Shown: positions 6,685 to 19,714, counted from the stretch's first letter. The stretch: 64,000 bases of DNA from Pseudomonas sp. LB-090624 (GCF_003205205.1 NZ_QJRL01000009.1:1-64000); one strand, 5' to 3'. The notes: a model not told the origin generated them from the sequence alone. Translations and numbers: made by a program.

Positions 6685-8076
6685 TCAGCTGTTCTGCGAA
6701 CCTTCGAACCAGGCCAGCTTTTCGCGCAGCTGCACCACTTCCCCAACAATCACCAGGGTCGGCGCATGCACCTCATGCTGGGCCACCAGGTCCGGCAAGT
6801 CTGCCAGTGTACCGGTAAACACCCGCTGGTTACGCGTAGTCCCCTGCTGCACCAACGCCGCCGGGGTGCTTGCCGCCCGCCCATGACTGATCAGCTCGGC
6901 GCAGATGGTCGGCAAGCCCACCAATCCCATGTAGAACACCAGTGTCTGGGACGGCGCCACCAGGTCATTCCACGGCAGGTTGCTGGTGCCGTCTTTCAGA
7001 TGGCCGGTGACGAAGCGCACCGATTGGGCATAGTCGCGGTGAGTCAGCGGAATCCCGCCATACGCGGAGCAACCACTGGCGGCGGTAATGCCCGGCACCA
7101 CCTGGAACGGGATGCCATGCTCGGCCAACTCTTCGATCTCTTCGCCGCCCCGGCCGAAGATAAACGGGTCGCCACCCTTCAGGCGCAGCACGCGCTTGCC
7201 CTGCTGGGCCAGATCGACCAGCAAGCGGTTGATCTGGTCCTGGGGCACGGCATGGTCAGCGCGGCGCTTGCCTACGTAGATGCGCTCGGCATCACGCCGG
7301 CACATCTCGATGATGGCGGGCGCTACCAGGCGGTCGTAGAGCACCACATCGGCCTGCTGCATCAGACGCAAGGCACGGAAGGTGAGCAAGTCCGGATCAC
7401 CCGGGCCCGCTCCTACCAGGTACACCTCACCGCCCTGCTGCAGCGGCGCGCCTTCTACCATCGCCTGCAACAGACGCTCGGCTTCGGCCCCCTGCCCGGC
7501 CAGCTGGCGCTCGGCAATCGGCCCCTGAAACACGGTTTCCCAGAAGCCGCGTCGCTGGTTGACGTCCGGGTACAAGGCTTTGACCTTGTGCCGGAAACGC
7601 GCGGCCAACCCGGCCAGCTCACCATAGGCTGCCGGGATCCAGGCCTCGAGCTTGGCGCGAATCAAACGCGCCAAAACCGGGGCGTCACCGCCGCTTGATA
7701 CCGCAATCACCAGCGGTGAACGGTCGACGATCGCCGGGAATATCACTGTACACAGGGCTGGCGCATCCACCACGTTGACCGGCAGGCTGAGGGCCTGTGC
7801 ATCGGCCGACACCTGGGCGTTCAGCCCAGGGTCGTCGGTCGCCGCAATCACCAGCCGGCAGCCGACCAGGTCGGCGGCCTGATAGCCACGCACCAGTACC
7901 TCACCACCACCTTCCCTGGCCAGCGCGGCCAGTTGGCCGTCGACATCCGGCGCCACCACGCGCAGCACACCGCCGGCATCCGCCAGCAGGCGCGCTTTGC
8001 GCAGGGCAATCTCGCCGCCGCCGACGACCAGCACGCGGCCGCCCTGCAGCTTGTGGAACAGCGGCAGGTAATCCAT
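6685..8076 (-). CDS. cysG: siroheme synthase CysG
   Basis: The 463-aa trifunctional enzyme makes siroheme for sulfite and nitrite reductases. The N-terminal half (about 1-205) is the precorrin-2 dehydrogenase/ferrochelatase with the nucleotide fold [15 protein letters not shown] and [12 protein letters not shown]. The C-terminal half is the uroporphyrinogen-III SAM methyltransferase with [13 protein letters not shown] and [13 protein letters not shown]. Its length is that of the E. coli fusion. Its start abuts the serS stop with no gap, so it is the last gene of the minus-strand run starting at ftsK. Confidence 0.96.
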   Translation of the reverse strand: MDYLPLFHKLQGGRVLVVGGGEIALRKARLLADAGGVLRVVAPDVDGQLAALAREGGGEVLVRGYQAADLVGCRLVIAATDDPGLNAQVSADAQALSLPVNVVDAPALCTVIFPAIVDRSPLVIAVSSGGDAPVLARLIRAKLEAWIPAAYGELAGLAARFRHKVKALYPDVNQRRGFWETVFQGPIAERQLAGQGAEAERLLQAMVEGAPLQQGGEVYLVGAGPGDPDLLTFRALRLMQQADVVLYDRLVAPAIIEMCRRDAERIYVGKRRADHAVPQDQINRLLVDLAQQGKRVLRLKGGDPFIFGRGGEEIEELAEHGIPFQVVPGITAASGCSAYGGIPLTHRDYAQSVRFVTGHLKDGTSNLPWNDLVAPSQTLVFYMGLVGLPTICAELISHGRAASTPAALVQQGTTRNQRVFTGTLADLPDLVAQHEVHAPTLVIVGEVVQLREKLAWFEGSQNS

Positions 8077-9369
<1,293 letters not shown>

Positions 9370-9387
9370 TTATGTGTAGGTGTTGGT

Positions 9388-9762
9388 TCAGAATCGGGTC
9401 AGGGACAGGCCGGCCCAGGTCGCGAGCAGCCCGCCCACCACGCTGATACTGGTATAGCCCAAGGCCAGGGGCACTTGCCCGCTTTCCATCAGGCGCACGG
9501 TATCGAGCGAGAAGGAGGAAAAGGTCGTCAGGCCGCCGAGGAAGCCGACAATCAGGCCGGCACGCAATTCGACCGGCGCCAGCGGCTTGTGCAAGAACAG
9601 GCCATAGAGCACGCCGATCAGCAAGCAGCCAACCAGGTTGACCGCCAGCGTACCGGCATAGAAGTGCCGTGGCCAGTGGGCCGTTACCCAGTTGGCAGTG
9701 GCAAAGCGCAACAGGGTACCGGCGATACCACCCGCGCTGACCGCGGCTATCACTGCAATCAC
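9388..9762 (-). CDS. crcB: fluoride ion channel CrcB/Fluc
   Basis: The 124-aa protein has four membrane helices and the Fluc signature [16 protein letters not shown], which holds the Na+ site and the fluoride-coordinating Phe/Ser/Thr residues. It exports F- as a dual-topology dimer. The start is GTG, overlapping the rarA stop by 4 nt (GTGA). I see no fluoride riboswitch in front of it, which fits its place inside a housekeeping operon. Confidence 0.94.
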   Translation of the reverse strand: MIAVIAAVSAGGIAGTLLRFATANWVTAHWPRHFYAGTLAVNLVGCLLIGVLYGLFLHKPLAPVELRAGLIVGFLGGLTTFSSFSLDTVRLMESGQVPLALGYTSISVVGGLLATWAGLSLTRF

Positions 9763-11084
9763 GGTTTTCTCCGCTGACGGGGGCTGTTGCGGTCAAGGTC
9801 GGCCAGGTGGCGCAGCTTCTCGCCAATTTTCAGTTCCAGGCCACGCGGCACCGGCTGGTAGTACTGGCGCGGCTCAAGCTGGTCGGGGAAGTAGTCCTCG
9901 CCGGCAGCATAAGCGTCGGGTTCATCGTGGGCATAGCGGTACTCGTCGCCGTAACCCAGCTGTTTCATCAGCTTGGTCGGGGCATTGCGCAGGTGCAGCG
10001 GCACCTCCAGCGAGCCATGTTCGGCCGCTTCACGCAGGGCGGTCTTGAAGCCCATGTACACGGCGTTGCTTTTCGGCGCGCAGGCCAGGTAGGTGATGGC
10101 CTGTGCCACTGCCAGCTCGCCCTCGGGGCTACCCAGGCGCTCTTGTACATCCCACGCCGCCAGGCACAGGCTGAGCGCGCGCGGGTCGGCGTTGCCGATG
10201 TCTTCGCTGGCCATGCGTACCACGCGGCGGGCGATGTACAACGGGTCGCAGCCACCGTCGAGCATGCGCGCAAACCAGTACAGTGCCCCATCGGGGTTGG
10301 AGCCGCGCACTGACTTGTGCAGCGCAGAAATCTGGTCGTAGAACGCCTCGCCACCCTTGTCGAAACGGCGGCGGCTGTCACCCAGCAGGCTCTGCAGCAT
10401 CTCGACATCGATCTCGCTACGGTCTTCAGCCAGGTCAGAGGCGTTTTCGAGAAAGTTGAGCATCCGCCGGCCGTCGCCATCGGCGGCGGCCATCAGCATC
10501 TTGAAGGCCTCGTCACCGACCCGCAGGTTGCGCTTGCCCAGGCCACGCTCTTCGGTCAGTGCACGGTTGACCAGCTTGCGCAGCGCCGCCTCGTCGAGGC
10601 TCTTGAGCACGTAGACCCGCGCCCGTGACAACAGCGCGTTGTTAAGCTCGAACGACGGGTTTTCGGTGGTGGCACCGATGAACAGCAGGGTGCCGTCTTC
10701 CACATAGGGTAAAAACGCGTCCTGCTGCGATTTGTTGAACCGGTGGACTTCATCGACGAACAGGATGGTGCGGCGGCCATACTGGCCGGCCTGCTGCTTC
10801 GCCACCTCGACCGCCTGGCGGATCTCCTTGACCCCGGCCAATACCGCCGAGACGGTTTCGAAGTGGGCGTCGCAGAACTGCGCCAGCAGCCGCGCCAGCG
10901 TGGTCTTGCCCACCCCTGGCGGCCCCCAGAAGATCATCGAGTGCAGCGCGCCCTGCTCCAGCGCTTCACGCAGCGGTTTGCCGCGCGCCAGCAAGTGCTC
11001 CTGGCCGACATACTCGTCCAGGTTGGACGGGCGCAGGCGAGCGGCCAGGGGCTGGGCGACAGGTTCGCTTCGAAACAGGTCCAT
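9759..11084 (-). CDS. rarA: replication-associated recombination protein A (RarA/MgsA)
   Basis: The 441-aa AAA+ ATPase of the clamp-loader clade acts at stalled replication forks and binds SSB. Walker A is [11 protein letters not shown] (about residues 53-63) and Walker B is [15 protein letters not shown]. The C-terminal half contains the tetramerisation region typical of MgsA/WRNIP1. The start [19 protein letters not shown] is the usual one. lolA lies 12 bp upstream and crcB overlaps downstream. Confidence 0.95.
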   Translation of the reverse strand: MDLFRSEPVAQPLAARLRPSNLDEYVGQEHLLARGKPLREALEQGALHSMIFWGPPGVGKTTLARLLAQFCDAHFETVSAVLAGVKEIRQAVEVAKQQAGQYGRRTILFVDEVHRFNKSQQDAFLPYVEDGTLLFIGATTENPSFELNNALLSRARVYVLKSLDEAALRKLVNRALTEERGLGKRNLRVGDEAFKMLMAAADGDGRRMLNFLENASDLAEDRSEIDVEMLQSLLGDSRRRFDKGGEAFYDQISALHKSVRGSNPDGALYWFARMLDGGCDPLYIARRVVRMASEDIGNADPRALSLCLAAWDVQERLGSPEGELAVAQAITYLACAPKSNAVYMGFKTALREAAEHGSLEVPLHLRNAPTKLMKQLGYGDEYRYAHDEPDAYAAGEDYFPDQLEPRQYYQPVPRGLELKIGEKLRHLADLDRNSPRQRRKP

Positions 11085-11096
11085 GACGAGCTCCGG

Positions 11097-11720
11097 TTAC
11101 TCCTTGATCACGTCCGCGCCTTTGGGGATGTCGAACCTGAACGTGCTGTCCGGCACCGGCTGGTTGGCCTTGACGCCATTGAACAGGATGTTGGTGCGCT
11201 GGCCGACGCTGTCGATCAGTTGCATGTCATTGATCAGGCCCTTGCGGAACGACACGCGCAGCGAGTCGAACAAGGTGTCCTTGGTCTTGGGCTTGAGGGT
11301 GAAGTCCATCACTTCGCCCTGCTCCTTCGAGGCGATGTCGAAGCTCTGGCTGATCTTCGACACATCACCCGACAGCAGCAGCGCCGGGGTCTGGTTCAGG
11401 CGTACGTCGAGCTTCTTGATGGTGGCTTGTTCCAGGTCCGGGTCCCACAGGGTGACGTTCTTGCCGTCCGACACCACCACCTGCTCCTGCGGTGCATCGG
11501 TGTGCCAGTAGAACAGGCCCGGGCGCTTGACCGTCATCTTGCCCGAGGTTTCCTGCAGGCTGGTGCCGTCGGCACCCAGGGTCAGCTGGGAGAAGTTGGC
11601 CTCGAGGGTCTGCGACTTTTCCAGCAGCTGCGTCAGGCGTTGTACGTCTTGCTCACCGGCATAAGCAGTAACCGAGCCCAGGGTCAGGGCAGAAACCAAC
11701 AGCATGCGAATCGCGCGCAT
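11097..11720 (-). CDS. lolA: outer-membrane lipoprotein carrier protein LolA
   Basis: The 207-aa periplasmic chaperone carries lipoproteins from LolCDE to LolB. Residues 1-21 are a signal peptide ([20 protein letters not shown], cleavage after AYA). The mature protein starts [15 protein letters not shown], and [15 protein letters not shown] near the end is characteristic. I chose ATG 11720, which has GAGGA 7 nt upstream; the frame opens 63 nt further up without a ribosome site. It sits between ftsK (62 bp) and rarA (12 bp). Confidence 0.95.
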   Translation of the reverse strand: MRAIRMLLVSALTLGSVTAYAGEQDVQRLTQLLEKSQTLEANFSQLTLGADGTSLQETSGKMTVKRPGLFYWHTDAPQEQVVVSDGKNVTLWDPDLEQATIKKLDVRLNQTPALLLSGDVSKISQSFDIASKEQGEVMDFTLKPKTKDTLFDSLRVSFRKGLINDMQLIDSVGQRTNILFNGVKANQPVPDSTFRFDIPKGADVIKE

Positions 11721-11782
11721 GGGAATCCTCATTGAGCGTTGAAAAGGCCGGACGCCACCGTTGGCGCCCGGCAGGGTGTTCA

Positions 11783-14287
11783 TCAGTCGCGCGGGCCGCC
11801 CGGGGCAATCACTTCCCGCGAGCCGTTGCTGTTCATCGGGGTGACAACGCCGGCCATCTCCATCGACTCGATCATGCGCGCGGCACGGTTGTAGCCGATC
11901 TTCAGCTTGCGTTGCACGGCAGAAATCGAAGCACGACGGCTCTCGAGCACGAATTGCACCGCTTCATCATACAGGGCGTCGGTTTCGGCATCGTCACCGT
12001 CGCCACCACCGCCGCCGCCATCAAAGCCGCTACCGGCTTCTTCGACGCCGTTGAGGATGTCATCGTTGTAGTCCGGGGCGCCACGCAGTTTCCACGCCTC
12101 GACCGTGCGGTGCACCTCATCGTCGGACACGAAGGCGCCGTGCACCCGGATCGGCAGGCTGGTGCCCGGCGGCATGTACAGCATGTCACCATGGCCCAGC
12201 AGCTGCTCGGCACCACCCTGGTCGATGATGGTCCGCGAGTCGATCTTGCTGGACACCTGGAACGCCATACGGGTCGGAATGTTGGCCTTGATCAGGCCGG
12301 TGATCACGTCCACCGACGGCCGCTGGGTGGCGAGGATCAGGTGGATACCCGCCGCCCGCGCCTTCTGCGCGATACGGGCGATCAGCTCTTCGACCTTTTT
12401 GCCGACGATCATCATCATGTCGGCGAACTCGTCCACCACCACCACGATGGTTGGCAGGGTTTTCAGCGCCGGCGGCTCGTCGTCCATGCTCTCGCGACGG
12501 TACAGCGGGTCATGGATGATTTCACCTGCCTCCTGGGCATCCTTGATCTTGCGGTTGAAGCCGGCCAGGTTACGCACGCCCATGGCCGCCATCAGCTTGT
12601 AGCGCCGCTCCATCTCGGCCACGCTCCAGCGCAGCGCGTTGGCGGCGTCCTTCATGTCGGTGACCACCGGGCACAGCAGGTGCGGAATGCCTTCGTAGAT
12701 CGACAGTTCGAGCATTTTCGGGTCGATCATGATCAGCCGCGCGTCTTCCGGGCTGGACTTGAACAGGATCGAGAGAATCATCGCGTTCACACCCACCGAC
12801 TTACCAGAACCGGTGGTACCGGCCACCAGCAGGTGGGGCATCTTGGCCAAGTCGGTAATCACCGGCTTGCCGCCGATGTCGTGCCCCAGGGCCAGCGTGA
12901 CCGGCGATTTCTGTTCGTCATACTGCGGCGTGGCCAGCACTTCAGAGAAGCGCACCATCTGCCGGTTTTCATTGGGGATCTCGATACCCACGGTGGTCTT
13001 GCCGGGGATAACCTCGACCACACGCACACTGGTCACCGCCAGCGAACGCGCCAGGTCCTTGGCCAGGTTGGCGATACGGCTGACCTTCACGCCGGCGGCA
13101 GGCTGGATTTCGTAACGGGTAATCACCGGGCCCGGGTGGATCGAGTCTACCGACACCTCCACGCCGAATTCCTTGAGCTTGATTTCCAGCAGCTGACCGA
13201 CACCGGCCAGGGATTCTGGCGAGTACTCGATCTTTTTCTGCTCGGCCGGGTCAAGGATGGAAATCGACGGCAAGGTGCCTTCCACGGCGCTGTCGATGAA
13301 CAGCGGCGCCTGCTTCTCCTTCATCACCCGCTTGCTCGGCTCTGGCGCCTTGTCGGCTGACGGCGGCACGATCATCGGGGTGGCGGGCTGCGCACGGGGC
13401 ACTATCGGCTCGCGTGATACCACCGGCTCGCGGGCGAGGGTTGGCTCGCGCGGCACGACCGGTTCGCGGCTCAGGGTCGGCTCACGCGGCTCAGCCACCG
13501 GGGCAGGTGCTTCTTCCCGCTTGAAGATACGTTCACGCAGGGCCGGCTTGGCCGGTTCGCGCTTCTCGGCGGCCATCGGCGCGGCCTTGAGCACCCGCTC
13601 ATCCTCGCGCAGCTGTGCTTCGAGGCGCTTGCGCTCGTTGCGGGCTTCCCACCAGCGGTTGGCGGCGCCTTGCACCAGCTCGAACAGGTCGAGGGTAATC
13701 TTGCCGGTCAGGTCCATCACCTTGAACCACGACAGGTCGGTAAACACGGTCAGGCCGAACAGGAACAGGGCAATGAACATCAGCGTGCTGCCCTGCACGT
13801 TCAACAGGTTGCGCGCCAGATCGCCAAGGCTTTCGCCCAGCGCCCCCCCGGCAGAGAACGGCAGGCTCGCCGACGGGTGGAAGTGGATATGCGCCAGCGC
13901 CGCCCCCGACAGCACCAGGAACACCAGGCCGATCAGCCGCCAGGAGAACAGCCAGCCGCTCCAGTCCCACGGTTGGTGGCGTTGGCGGAAGATCTGCCAG
14001 GTCTTGACTGCCAGCAGCAGCGGGAAGATATAGGCGAAGTACCCCAGCACCATGAACAGGATGTCGGCGAAGTAGGCACCGGCACGCCCGGCGGCGTTCT
14101 GTACCTGGTCCACGGTGGCGGTGTGGCTGAAGCCCGGGTCCGAGGTGTCGTAGGTCAGCAGCGCCATCCACAGGTAAAGGCACAGGGCGCCGACAGCGAT
14201 CAACGCACCCTCCTTGAGGCGATAGTGCAGCTGTTGCCGCCACAGGGGCACGGGCAATGGAGCTGGGGTTGCGGTGTTTTTCTTCAA
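11783..14287 (-). CDS. ftsK: DNA translocase FtsK
   Basis: The 834-aa divisome protein pumps chromosome termini through the septum and activates XerCD at dif. Four hydrophobic helices occupy about residues 25-190, followed by a short linker with PREP/SREP repeats (about residues 265-310). The RecA-like motor has Walker [16 protein letters not shown] and Walker [16 protein letters not shown]-terminal winged-helix gamma domain ([17 protein letters not shown]) reads KOPS. The likely start is TTG 14287 ([10 protein letters not shown]), with AGGA about 11 nt upstream; the frame is open to 14347 but has no ATG. The linker is short compared with E. coli. Confidence 0.93.
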   Translation of the reverse strand: MKKNTATPAPLPVPLWRQQLHYRLKEGALIAVGALCLYLWMALLTYDTSDPGFSHTATVDQVQNAAGRAGAYFADILFMVLGYFAYIFPLLLAVKTWQIFRQRHQPWDWSGWLFSWRLIGLVFLVLSGAALAHIHFHPSASLPFSAGGALGESLGDLARNLLNVQGSTLMFIALFLFGLTVFTDLSWFKVMDLTGKITLDLFELVQGAANRWWEARNERKRLEAQLREDERVLKAAPMAAEKREPAKPALRERIFKREEAPAPVAEPREPTLSREPVVPREPTLAREPVVSREPIVPRAQPATPMIVPPSADKAPEPSKRVMKEKQAPLFIDSAVEGTLPSISILDPAEQKKIEYSPESLAGVGQLLEIKLKEFGVEVSVDSIHPGPVITRYEIQPAAGVKVSRIANLAKDLARSLAVTSVRVVEVIPGKTTVGIEIPNENRQMVRFSEVLATPQYDEQKSPVTLALGHDIGGKPVITDLAKMPHLLVAGTTGSGKSVGVNAMILSILFKSSPEDARLIMIDPKMLELSIYEGIPHLLCPVVTDMKDAANALRWSVAEMERRYKLMAAMGVRNLAGFNRKIKDAQEAGEIIHDPLYRRESMDDEPPALKTLPTIVVVVDEFADMMMIVGKKVEELIARIAQKARAAGIHLILATQRPSVDVITGLIKANIPTRMAFQVSSKIDSRTIIDQGGAEQLLGHGDMLYMPPGTSLPIRVHGAFVSDDEVHRTVEAWKLRGAPDYNDDILNGVEEAGSGFDGGGGGGDGDDAETDALYDEAVQFVLESRRASISAVQRKLKIGYNRAARMIESMEMAGVVTPMNSNGSREVIAPGGPRD

Positions 14288-14650
14288 AACGCGTCTATTC
14301 CTGCGCGTGGTGCGCGTCCAATAGTGATCGGCCGGCGGTGCGGCCAATGAACCACTACTTTTAACATTACTGCCCGCCCACTGCCATGACGGCGCGCCAT
14401 AAGGCGCTTGAGTGGGGGCGACTTTCGTATAGCTGCAATTTGAGCACGCATTTTCTTTTGTGACAAAGGCTTATGCTGTGTTTTTGCACAGGTGTGACAG
14501 CAAATGTAGCGGATGGTGCCTGTGGTTTCATGAATGTGTAGGAAATTGCCCAATTTGCACGAGCCACAGCCGTGGGACCCTCAAAGACATTGACCCTGGT
14601 TTTCACCCGCGCCATGCTGCCCTCTCCCCTCCCCCACCGCACGATAGACC
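14288..14650. other. divergent ftsK/aat intergenic region
   Basis: This 363-bp gap must hold the ftsK operon promoter (minus) and the aat promoter (plus). It is more A+T-rich around 14350-14370 and 14440-14545. I find no clear -35/-10 pair, no LexA-like box of the CTG-N10-CAG type, and no gene with coding character. Confidence 0.5.
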
Positions 14651-15334
14651 ATGCTCACCTGGCTGACCCGCGACTCGCTGACCTTCCCGCCCCTGGAAAA
14701 GGCCCTGCACGACCCTAACGGCCTGCTCGCCGCTGGCGGCGACCTGAGCCCGGAGCGGTTGGTGCAGGCCTATCGCCATGGCTGCTTTCCCTGGTACCAG
14801 GACGGCCAGCCGATCCTCTGGTGGTCACCCGACCCGCGCACGGTCTTGCTGCCAGACCAACTGCACGTGTCGCGGTCGCTGGCCAAGCTGATGCGCCAGG
14901 GCCGCTACCAGGTCAGTTTCGACACTGATTTCCCGGCGGTGATCGCCGCCTGCGCCGCGCCCCGCGACTACGCCGACGGCACCTGGATCACCGACACCAT
15001 GCGCAACGCCTACTGCGAACTGCACCGGCGCGGCATCGCCCACTCGGTGGAGGTACGCCAGGACGGCGAGCTGGTCGGCGGCCTGTATGGCCTGGCGATG
15101 GGCCAGCTGTTCTTCGGCGAATCGATGTTCAGCCGTGCGGACAACGCCTCCAAGGTAGGCTTCGTGACCTTGGTCGAGCACCTGCGCCAGGCCGGCTTCG
15201 TGCTGATCGACTGCCAGATGCCGACCAACCACCTGCACAGCCTGGGCGCCCAGGCCATCAGCCGTGCCGAGTTCGCCGGCTACCTGGCACGCCACCTCGA
15301 CCAGCCCAACAGCGCTACCTGGGTGGTTGCCTAG
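14651..15334 (+). CDS. aat: leucyl/phenylalanyl-tRNA--protein transferase
   Basis: The 227-aa cytoplasmic enzyme attaches Leu or Phe from aminoacyl-tRNA to N-terminal Lys/Arg of proteins, creating N-degrons for ClpS/ClpAP. Family motifs include [38 protein letters not shown] and FGESMFSR. The start [14 protein letters not shown] is standard, though the ribosome site is weak. bpt follows 57 bp downstream, and clpA/clpS lie within 4 kb, so the writer and reader enzymes of this degron route are neighbours. Confidence 0.96.
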   Translation: MLTWLTRDSLTFPPLEKALHDPNGLLAAGGDLSPERLVQAYRHGCFPWYQDGQPILWWSPDPRTVLLPDQLHVSRSLAKLMRQGRYQVSFDTDFPAVIAACAAPRDYADGTWITDTMRNAYCELHRRGIAHSVEVRQDGELVGGLYGLAMGQLFFGESMFSRADNASKVGFVTLVEHLRQAGFVLIDCQMPTNHLHSLGAQAISRAEFAGYLARHLDQPNSATWVVA

Positions 15335-15391
15335 GCGAGTTGCCATAGCTGGCTTACACTTAAAGCAACGTCTCACCGATGGGGGTTGATC

Positions 15392-16099
15392 ATGACAGAG
15401 CTGGCGCGGTTGAAGTTTTATGCCACTCAACCCCACTCCTGCAGCTACCTGCCCGACGAGCAGGCGACCACACTGTTCCTCGACCCCAGCCAGCCGATGG
15501 ACGTGAACGTGTACGCCGACCTGTCGGAAATGGGCTTTCGCCGCAGCGGCGACCACCTGTACCGCCCGCACTGCCAAAACTGCAACGCCTGCGTGCCGGC
15601 GCGCATCCCGGCGGCACGCTTCATTCCCAACCGACAGCAGCGGCGCATTCTCAAGCGCAACGCCGACTTGACGGTGGCCGCAGCGCGCCCGGCGTTCAAG
15701 GAAGAATACTTCGAGCTGTACCGACGCTATATCGAAACGCGCCACGCCGATGGTGACATGTACCCGCCAAGCCGCGACCAGTTCTCCACCTTCCTGGTGC
15801 GCGACTTGCCATTCTGCTGGTTCTACGAGTTCCGCCTGGAAGGCCGCCTGCTGGCAGTGGCGGTGTGCGACCTGCTGCCCAACGGGCTGTCGGCGGTGTA
15901 CACCTTCTACGAACCGGACGAAGAGCGCCGCAGCCTTGGCCGCTTCGCCATCCTCTGGCAGATCACCGAAGCCCTGCGCCAGAACCTGGAGGCGGTCTAC
16001 CTGGGTTACTGGATCAAGAACTGCAAGAAAATGAACTACAAGACGCAGTATCGGCCTATCGAGTTGTTGATAAACCAGCGCTGGGTCACCCTCAACTGA
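15392..16099 (+). CDS. bpt: aspartate/glutamate leucyltransferase Bpt
   Basis: The 235-aa protein is homologous to eukaryotic arginyl-transferases (ATE). The bacterial Bpt group transfers Leu to N-terminal Asp/Glu. The N-terminal domain has [13 protein letters not shown] and the paired cysteines [12 protein letters not shown]; the C-terminal domain has a GNAT-like fold with [22 protein letters not shown] 15392 has GGGGG 6-10 nt upstream and is preferred over TTG 15386. It works with Aat upstream of ClpS recognition. Confidence 0.94.
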   Translation: MTELARLKFYATQPHSCSYLPDEQATTLFLDPSQPMDVNVYADLSEMGFRRSGDHLYRPHCQNCNACVPARIPAARFIPNRQQRRILKRNADLTVAAARPAFKEEYFELYRRYIETRHADGDMYPPSRDQFSTFLVRDLPFCWFYEFRLEGRLLAVAVCDLLPNGLSAVYTFYEPDEERRSLGRFAILWQITEALRQNLEAVYLGYWIKNCKKMNYKTQYRPIELLINQRWVTLN

Positions 16100-16104
16100 A
16101 AGCA

Positions 16105-16134
16105 TTGGCTTGACACGCAGTTTTCGGGCATAAT
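16105..16134 (+). promoter_or_regulatory. sigma-70-type promoter of infA
   Basis: A -10-like CATAAT lies at 16129-16134. TTGGCT at 16105-16110 gives an 18-bp spacer; TTGACA at 16110-16115 is a better -35 sequence, but the spacer is then too short unless TAATCC is used. It lies about 70 bp before the infA start. Confidence 0.55.
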
Positions 16135-16201
16135 CCACGCCACTTTTTTGCCCGCTGCGGTTATGCGTCGGGCTAACACTGGATACCGAGGGCTCAACTG
16201 C

Positions 16202-16420
16202 ATGTCGAAAGAAGACAGCTTCGAAATGGAAGGTACTGTCGTCGACACCCTGCCCAACACCATGTTCCGCGTGGAGTTGGAAAACGGGCACGTCGTAACC
16301 GCGCACATCTCCGGAAAGATGCGCAAGAACTACATTCGTATTCTCACTGGCGACAAGGTCCGCGTCGAACTGACACCGTACGACCTGAGCAAGGGCCGCA
16401 TCACCTACCGTGCGCGCTAA
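16202..16420 (+). CDS. infA: translation initiation factor IF-1
   Basis: The 72-aa single-domain S1/OB-fold protein binds the ribosomal A site during initiation. It starts [18 protein letters not shown] and includes [17 protein letters not shown] and [10 protein letters not shown], all invariant-type IF-1 segments. Longer upstream in-frame starts are not supported. It is an independent unit with its own promoter and terminator, convergent with clpA. Confidence 0.97.
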
Positions 16421-16432
16421 GCTCAAGCCATG

Positions 16433-16462
16433 AAAAAGCCCGGCCATGAGCCGGGCTTTTTT
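16433..16462. terminator. bidirectional terminator between infA and clpA
   Basis: Stem GCCCGGC/GCCGGGC with loop CATGA, A-run before and T-run after. It lies 12 bp after the infA stop and 47 bp beyond the clpA stop. Confidence 0.9.
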
Positions 16463-16508
16463 GTGCCTTACGAAATTGCAAGGGGACTGCAAGGCAGCCC
16501 CCCGCACA

Positions 16509-18779
16509 TCACGCAACCTCAGCCGTGGTCTCGAAGTCGAACACCAGTTCGCCATCGCGCAGGTCGACGTGCACCACGCCGCCATGCTCGGCCAGTTCGC
16601 CAAACAGGATCTCTTCGGCCAGCGGCCGCTTGATCTTGTCCTGGATCAGCCGCGCCATCGGCCGCGCACCCATCTGCACGTCGTAGCCCGATGCCGCGAG
16701 CCAGCCGCGGGCGTCATCGCTGACTTCCAGCAGCACACGCTTGTCTTCCAGCTGCGCCTGCAGTTCGATAAGGAACTTGTCGACGATGCTCTTGATCGTC
16801 TCGTGGCTCAGGCGGCCGAACTGGATAATGGTATCCAGGCGGTTGCGGAACTCAGGCGTGAAGCTCTTGCGGATAACTTCCATGGCATCGGACGCGTGGT
16901 CCTGATGGGTAAAGCCAATCGACGCCCGCGCCGCGGTTTCGGCCCCGGCGTTGGTGGTCATGATCAGGATCACGTTACGGAAGTCAGCCTTACGCCCGTT
17001 GTTATCGGTCAGGGTACCGTGGTCCATCACCTGCAGCAGCAGGTTGAAGACTTCCGGGTGGGCCTTCTCGATTTCGTCGAGCAGCAAGACGCAATGCGGC
17101 TGCTTGGTGATCGCCTCGGTCAGCAAACCGCCCTGATCGAAGCCGACATAACCGGGTGGCGCACCGATCAGGCGCGACACGGTGTGGCGCTCCATGTACT
17201 CGGACATGTCGAAGCGGACCAGTTCGACGCCAAGCGCCTTCGCCAACTGCCGGGCAGCCTCGGTTTTACCCACGCCGGTCGGGCCGGCGAACAGGAACGA
17301 ACCGACTGGCTTGTCTGGCGACTTCAGGCCGGCACGCGACAGCTTGATCGCAGTCGCCAGCGAGTCGATGGCCTGATCCTGGCCGAACACGGTCAGTTTC
17401 AGGTCACGCTCAAGGTTACGCAGCAGCTCCTTGTCGGAACTGGTCACGTGCTTGGGCGGAATGCGCGCAATCTTGGCCACGATATCCTCGACTTGCGGCA
17501 CATCGATACGCTTGACGCGATTGGCCTCCGGCTGCAGGCGCTGGTATGCGCCAGCTTCGTCGATCACATCGATGGCCTTGTCCGGCATGTGGCGGTCATT
17601 GATGTAGCGCGAGGCCAGCTCGGCAGCGGCGCGCAGGGCTTCGTCGCTGTACTCGATGTTGTGGTGGCTTTCGAAACGCCCTTTCAGGCCGCGCAGAATG
17701 CCCACGGTATCTTCGACCGATGGCTCGCTGACATCCACCTTCTGGAAGCGGCGCGCCAAGGCACGATCTTTCTCGAAAATGCCGCGGAACTCCTGGAAGG
17801 TGGTCGAGCCGATGCAACGGATTTCACCCGAAGACAACAGCGGCTTGAGCAGGTTCGAGGCATCCATCACCCCGCCCGACGCCGCACCGGCGCCGATGAT
17901 GGTATGGATTTCGTCGATGAACAGAATGGCCTGCGGGCGCTTGCGCAGTTCGCCGAGCAGCGCCTTGAAGCGCTTCTCGAAGTCACCGCGGTACTTGGTG
18001 CCAGCCAGCAGCGCACCCAGGTCGAGCGAGTACACCACGCTTTGCGCCAGCAGATCGGGCACCTGGCCATCGACGATACGCTTGGCCAGGCCTTCGGCGA
18101 TGGCGGTCTTGCCCACACCGGCCTCACCCACCAGCAGCGGGTTGTTCTTGCGTCGACGGGCAAGGATTTGCGCTACGCGCTCCACTTCCTGCTCGCGACC
18201 GACCAGCGGGTCGATACGACCGGCACGCGCCAGTTCGTTCAGGTTGCTGGCGTAGGCATCCAGCGGGTTGCTCGAAGAGGAGGTTTCGCCGCCCTCTTCG
18301 TCCTGCATTTCCTGGTCGCTTTCAGACTGCGAACCATGCCCCGGCACCTTGGAGATGCCATGGGCGATGTAGTTGACCACGTCGATGCGGGCCACGCTCT
18401 GCTGCTTGAGCAGGAACACGGCCTGGCTTTCCTGTTCGCTGAAGATCGCCACCAGCACGTTGGCGCCGGTTACTTCGCGCTTGCCGGAGCTTTGCACGTG
18501 AAACACGGCACGCTGCAGTACGCGCTGGAAGCCCAGGGTTGGCTGGGTTTCGCGGTCTTCGTCATTGACGGGAATCAGCGGGGTGGTGGAATCGATGAAC
18601 TCTTGCAGGTCGTGCTTGAGCTTGTCGAGATTGGCGCCACAGGCGCGCAGAACGGTCGCGGCAGCCTCATTGTCAAGGAGTGCCAGCAGCAGATGTTCGA
18701 CGGTCATGAACTCATGACGCTTCGAACGAGCCTCCTTGAAGGCAAGATTGAGGGTGACTTCGAGCTCGCGGTTTAACAT
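16509..18779 (-). CDS. clpA: ATP-dependent Clp protease ATP-binding subunit ClpA
   Basis: The 756-aa unfoldase pairs with ClpP and takes N-degron substrates from ClpS. It has an N-domain (about 1-140), a D1 AAA+ ring with Walker [19 protein letters not shown] and Walker [16 protein letters not shown], and a D2 ring with [18 protein letters not shown] and [14 protein letters not shown]. The ClpP-docking loop contains the expected IGF tripeptide (ASIGFTHQD). It has no ClpB-type middle domain. clpS is 30 bp upstream, so the two form an operon. Confidence 0.97.
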   Translation of the reverse strand: MLNRELEVTLNLAFKEARSKRHEFMTVEHLLLALLDNEAAATVLRACGANLDKLKHDLQEFIDSTTPLIPVNDEDRETQPTLGFQRVLQRAVFHVQSSGKREVTGANVLVAIFSEQESQAVFLLKQQSVARIDVVNYIAHGISKVPGHGSQSESDQEMQDEEGGETSSSSNPLDAYASNLNELARAGRIDPLVGREQEVERVAQILARRRKNNPLLVGEAGVGKTAIAEGLAKRIVDGQVPDLLAQSVVYSLDLGALLAGTKYRGDFEKRFKALLGELRKRPQAILFIDEIHTIIGAGAASGGVMDASNLLKPLLSSGEIRCIGSTTFQEFRGIFEKDRALARRFQKVDVSEPSVEDTVGILRGLKGRFESHHNIEYSDEALRAAAELASRYINDRHMPDKAIDVIDEAGAYQRLQPEANRVKRIDVPQVEDIVAKIARIPPKHVTSSDKELLRNLERDLKLTVFGQDQAIDSLATAIKLSRAGLKSPDKPVGSFLFAGPTGVGKTEAARQLAKALGVELVRFDMSEYMERHTVSRLIGAPPGYVGFDQGGLLTEAITKQPHCVLLLDEIEKAHPEVFNLLLQVMDHGTLTDNNGRKADFRNVILIMTTNAGAETAARASIGFTHQDHASDAMEVIRKSFTPEFRNRLDTIIQFGRLSHETIKSIVDKFLIELQAQLEDKRVLLEVSDDARGWLAASGYDVQMGARPMARLIQDKIKRPLAEEILFGELAEHGGVVHVDLRDGELVFDFETTAEVA

Positions 18780-18809
18780 AGCTTCACCTCATACCCAAGT
18801 GGTCGGCGA

Positions 18810-19172
18810 TTAACCGTCCTTCTCGATTTCACAGAGTAGCGGATGCTGGCTTTCCCTGGCGTATTGGTTGACCTGCATTGCCTTTGTTTCGGCGATGTCA
18901 CGGGTAAACAATCCGCACACTGCCCGCCCCTCGGTATGGACGGTCAGCATGATCTTGGTCGCCAGCTCGCGGTTCAGACTGAAGAACGTCTCGAGCACTT
19001 CGACGACGAAATCCATCGGCGTGTAGTCATCGTTGAATAAAACCACCTTGTACATCGGTGGCGCCTGCAGGATCGGCTTGGCTTCCTGAACTGCAAGACC
19101 TGAGCCGTCGTCCTCATTCGATTGCGGGCGATCCTGATTGAATGTTAGTCGAATCTCACTAGGTGCATGCAT
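18810..19172 (-). CDS. clpS: ClpAP adaptor protein ClpS
   Basis: The 120-aa adaptor binds N-terminal Leu, Phe, Tyr or Trp and delivers the substrate to ClpA. The degron pocket motif [14 protein letters not shown] and the histidine in [13 protein letters not shown] are both present. The N-terminal tail (about 40 residues, acidic and polar) is the flexible segment that enters ClpA. It is the first gene of clpS-clpA and diverges from cspD. Confidence 0.97.
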
Positions 19173-19253
19173 GGAAAGAATTTCATCATGAGCGTCAGGT
19201 TAAGGTAGTGGGTTGACTGCACAGGCCGCGGCCGGCGCAGGCGCCGCGTGACC

Positions 19254-19281
19254 TTGACTATCGGCAAAACGGTGTTACAAC
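19254..19281 (+). promoter_or_regulatory. candidate cspD promoter
   Basis: TTGACT at 19254-19259 and TACAAC at 19276-19281 with a 16-bp spacer, about 120 bp before the cspD start. This leaves a leader of about 110 nt. The match is moderate. Confidence 0.35.
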
Positions 19282-19401
19282 CAATAAGAACCCACCGTGG
19301 TCGATAAAGATCCGCGCAGTCAACCAGATTTTTCGCAGGTTCGTATGCGGATGAAGTGGATGATACTCCAGTGATGGAGTCCTTTGCAGAGGGACATTGG
19401 G

Positions 19402-19653
19402 ATGGCAAGCGGTAAAGTCAAGTGGTTCAACAACGCCAAAGGCTATGGTTTCGTCAATGCCGATGGCGATAGCGAAGACCTCTTCGCCCATTATTCCGCC
19501 ATCCAGATGGACGGCTACAAGACCCTCAAGGCCGGCCAGACCGTGACGTTCGACATTGTGCAGGGCCCCAAGGGCAAGCACGCGGTGAACATTTCCGGTA
19601 ACGCAGCCGTGAAGGCAGATATCACGCCGGAGGTCGTTACGGCCAACGCCTGA
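19402..19653 (+). CDS. cspD: cold-shock domain protein CspD
   Basis: The 83-aa protein has one cold-shock OB fold with RNP1 KGYGFVN and an RNP2-like DLFAHYSAI, plus a short C-terminal tail ([11 protein letters not shown]). The start [16 protein letters not shown] is standard; GAGGG upstream serves as ribosome site. CspD-type proteins bind single-stranded nucleic acid, and in E. coli the protein inhibits replication in stationary phase. Placement next to clpS/clpA is conserved in gammaproteobacteria. A terminator follows. Confidence 0.92.
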   Translation: MASGKVKWFNNAKGYGFVNADGDSEDLFAHYSAIQMDGYKTLKAGQTVTFDIVQGPKGKHAVNISGNAAVKADITPEVVTANA

Positions 19654-19678
19654 CCTGCTTCGCTTTGCCGGCAGATGA

Positions 19679-19714
19679 AAAAACCGGCCGCTTCTTCATG
19701 GAGCGGCCGGTTTT
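19679..19714. terminator. bidirectional terminator between cspD and icd
   Basis: Stem AAACCGGCCGCT/AGCGGCCGGTTT with a 9-nt loop, A-run before and TTTT after, between the convergent stops. Confidence 0.88.

Noticed and set aside
9388..9762. Fluoride riboswitch control of crcB
   Set aside because: crcB starts inside the end of rarA, leaving no room for a riboswitch directly upstream.
14284..14553. Small minus-strand frame in the ftsK/aat gap
   Set aside because: It overlaps the FtsK start in another frame, has Cys/His/Arg-rich composition and no ribosome site.
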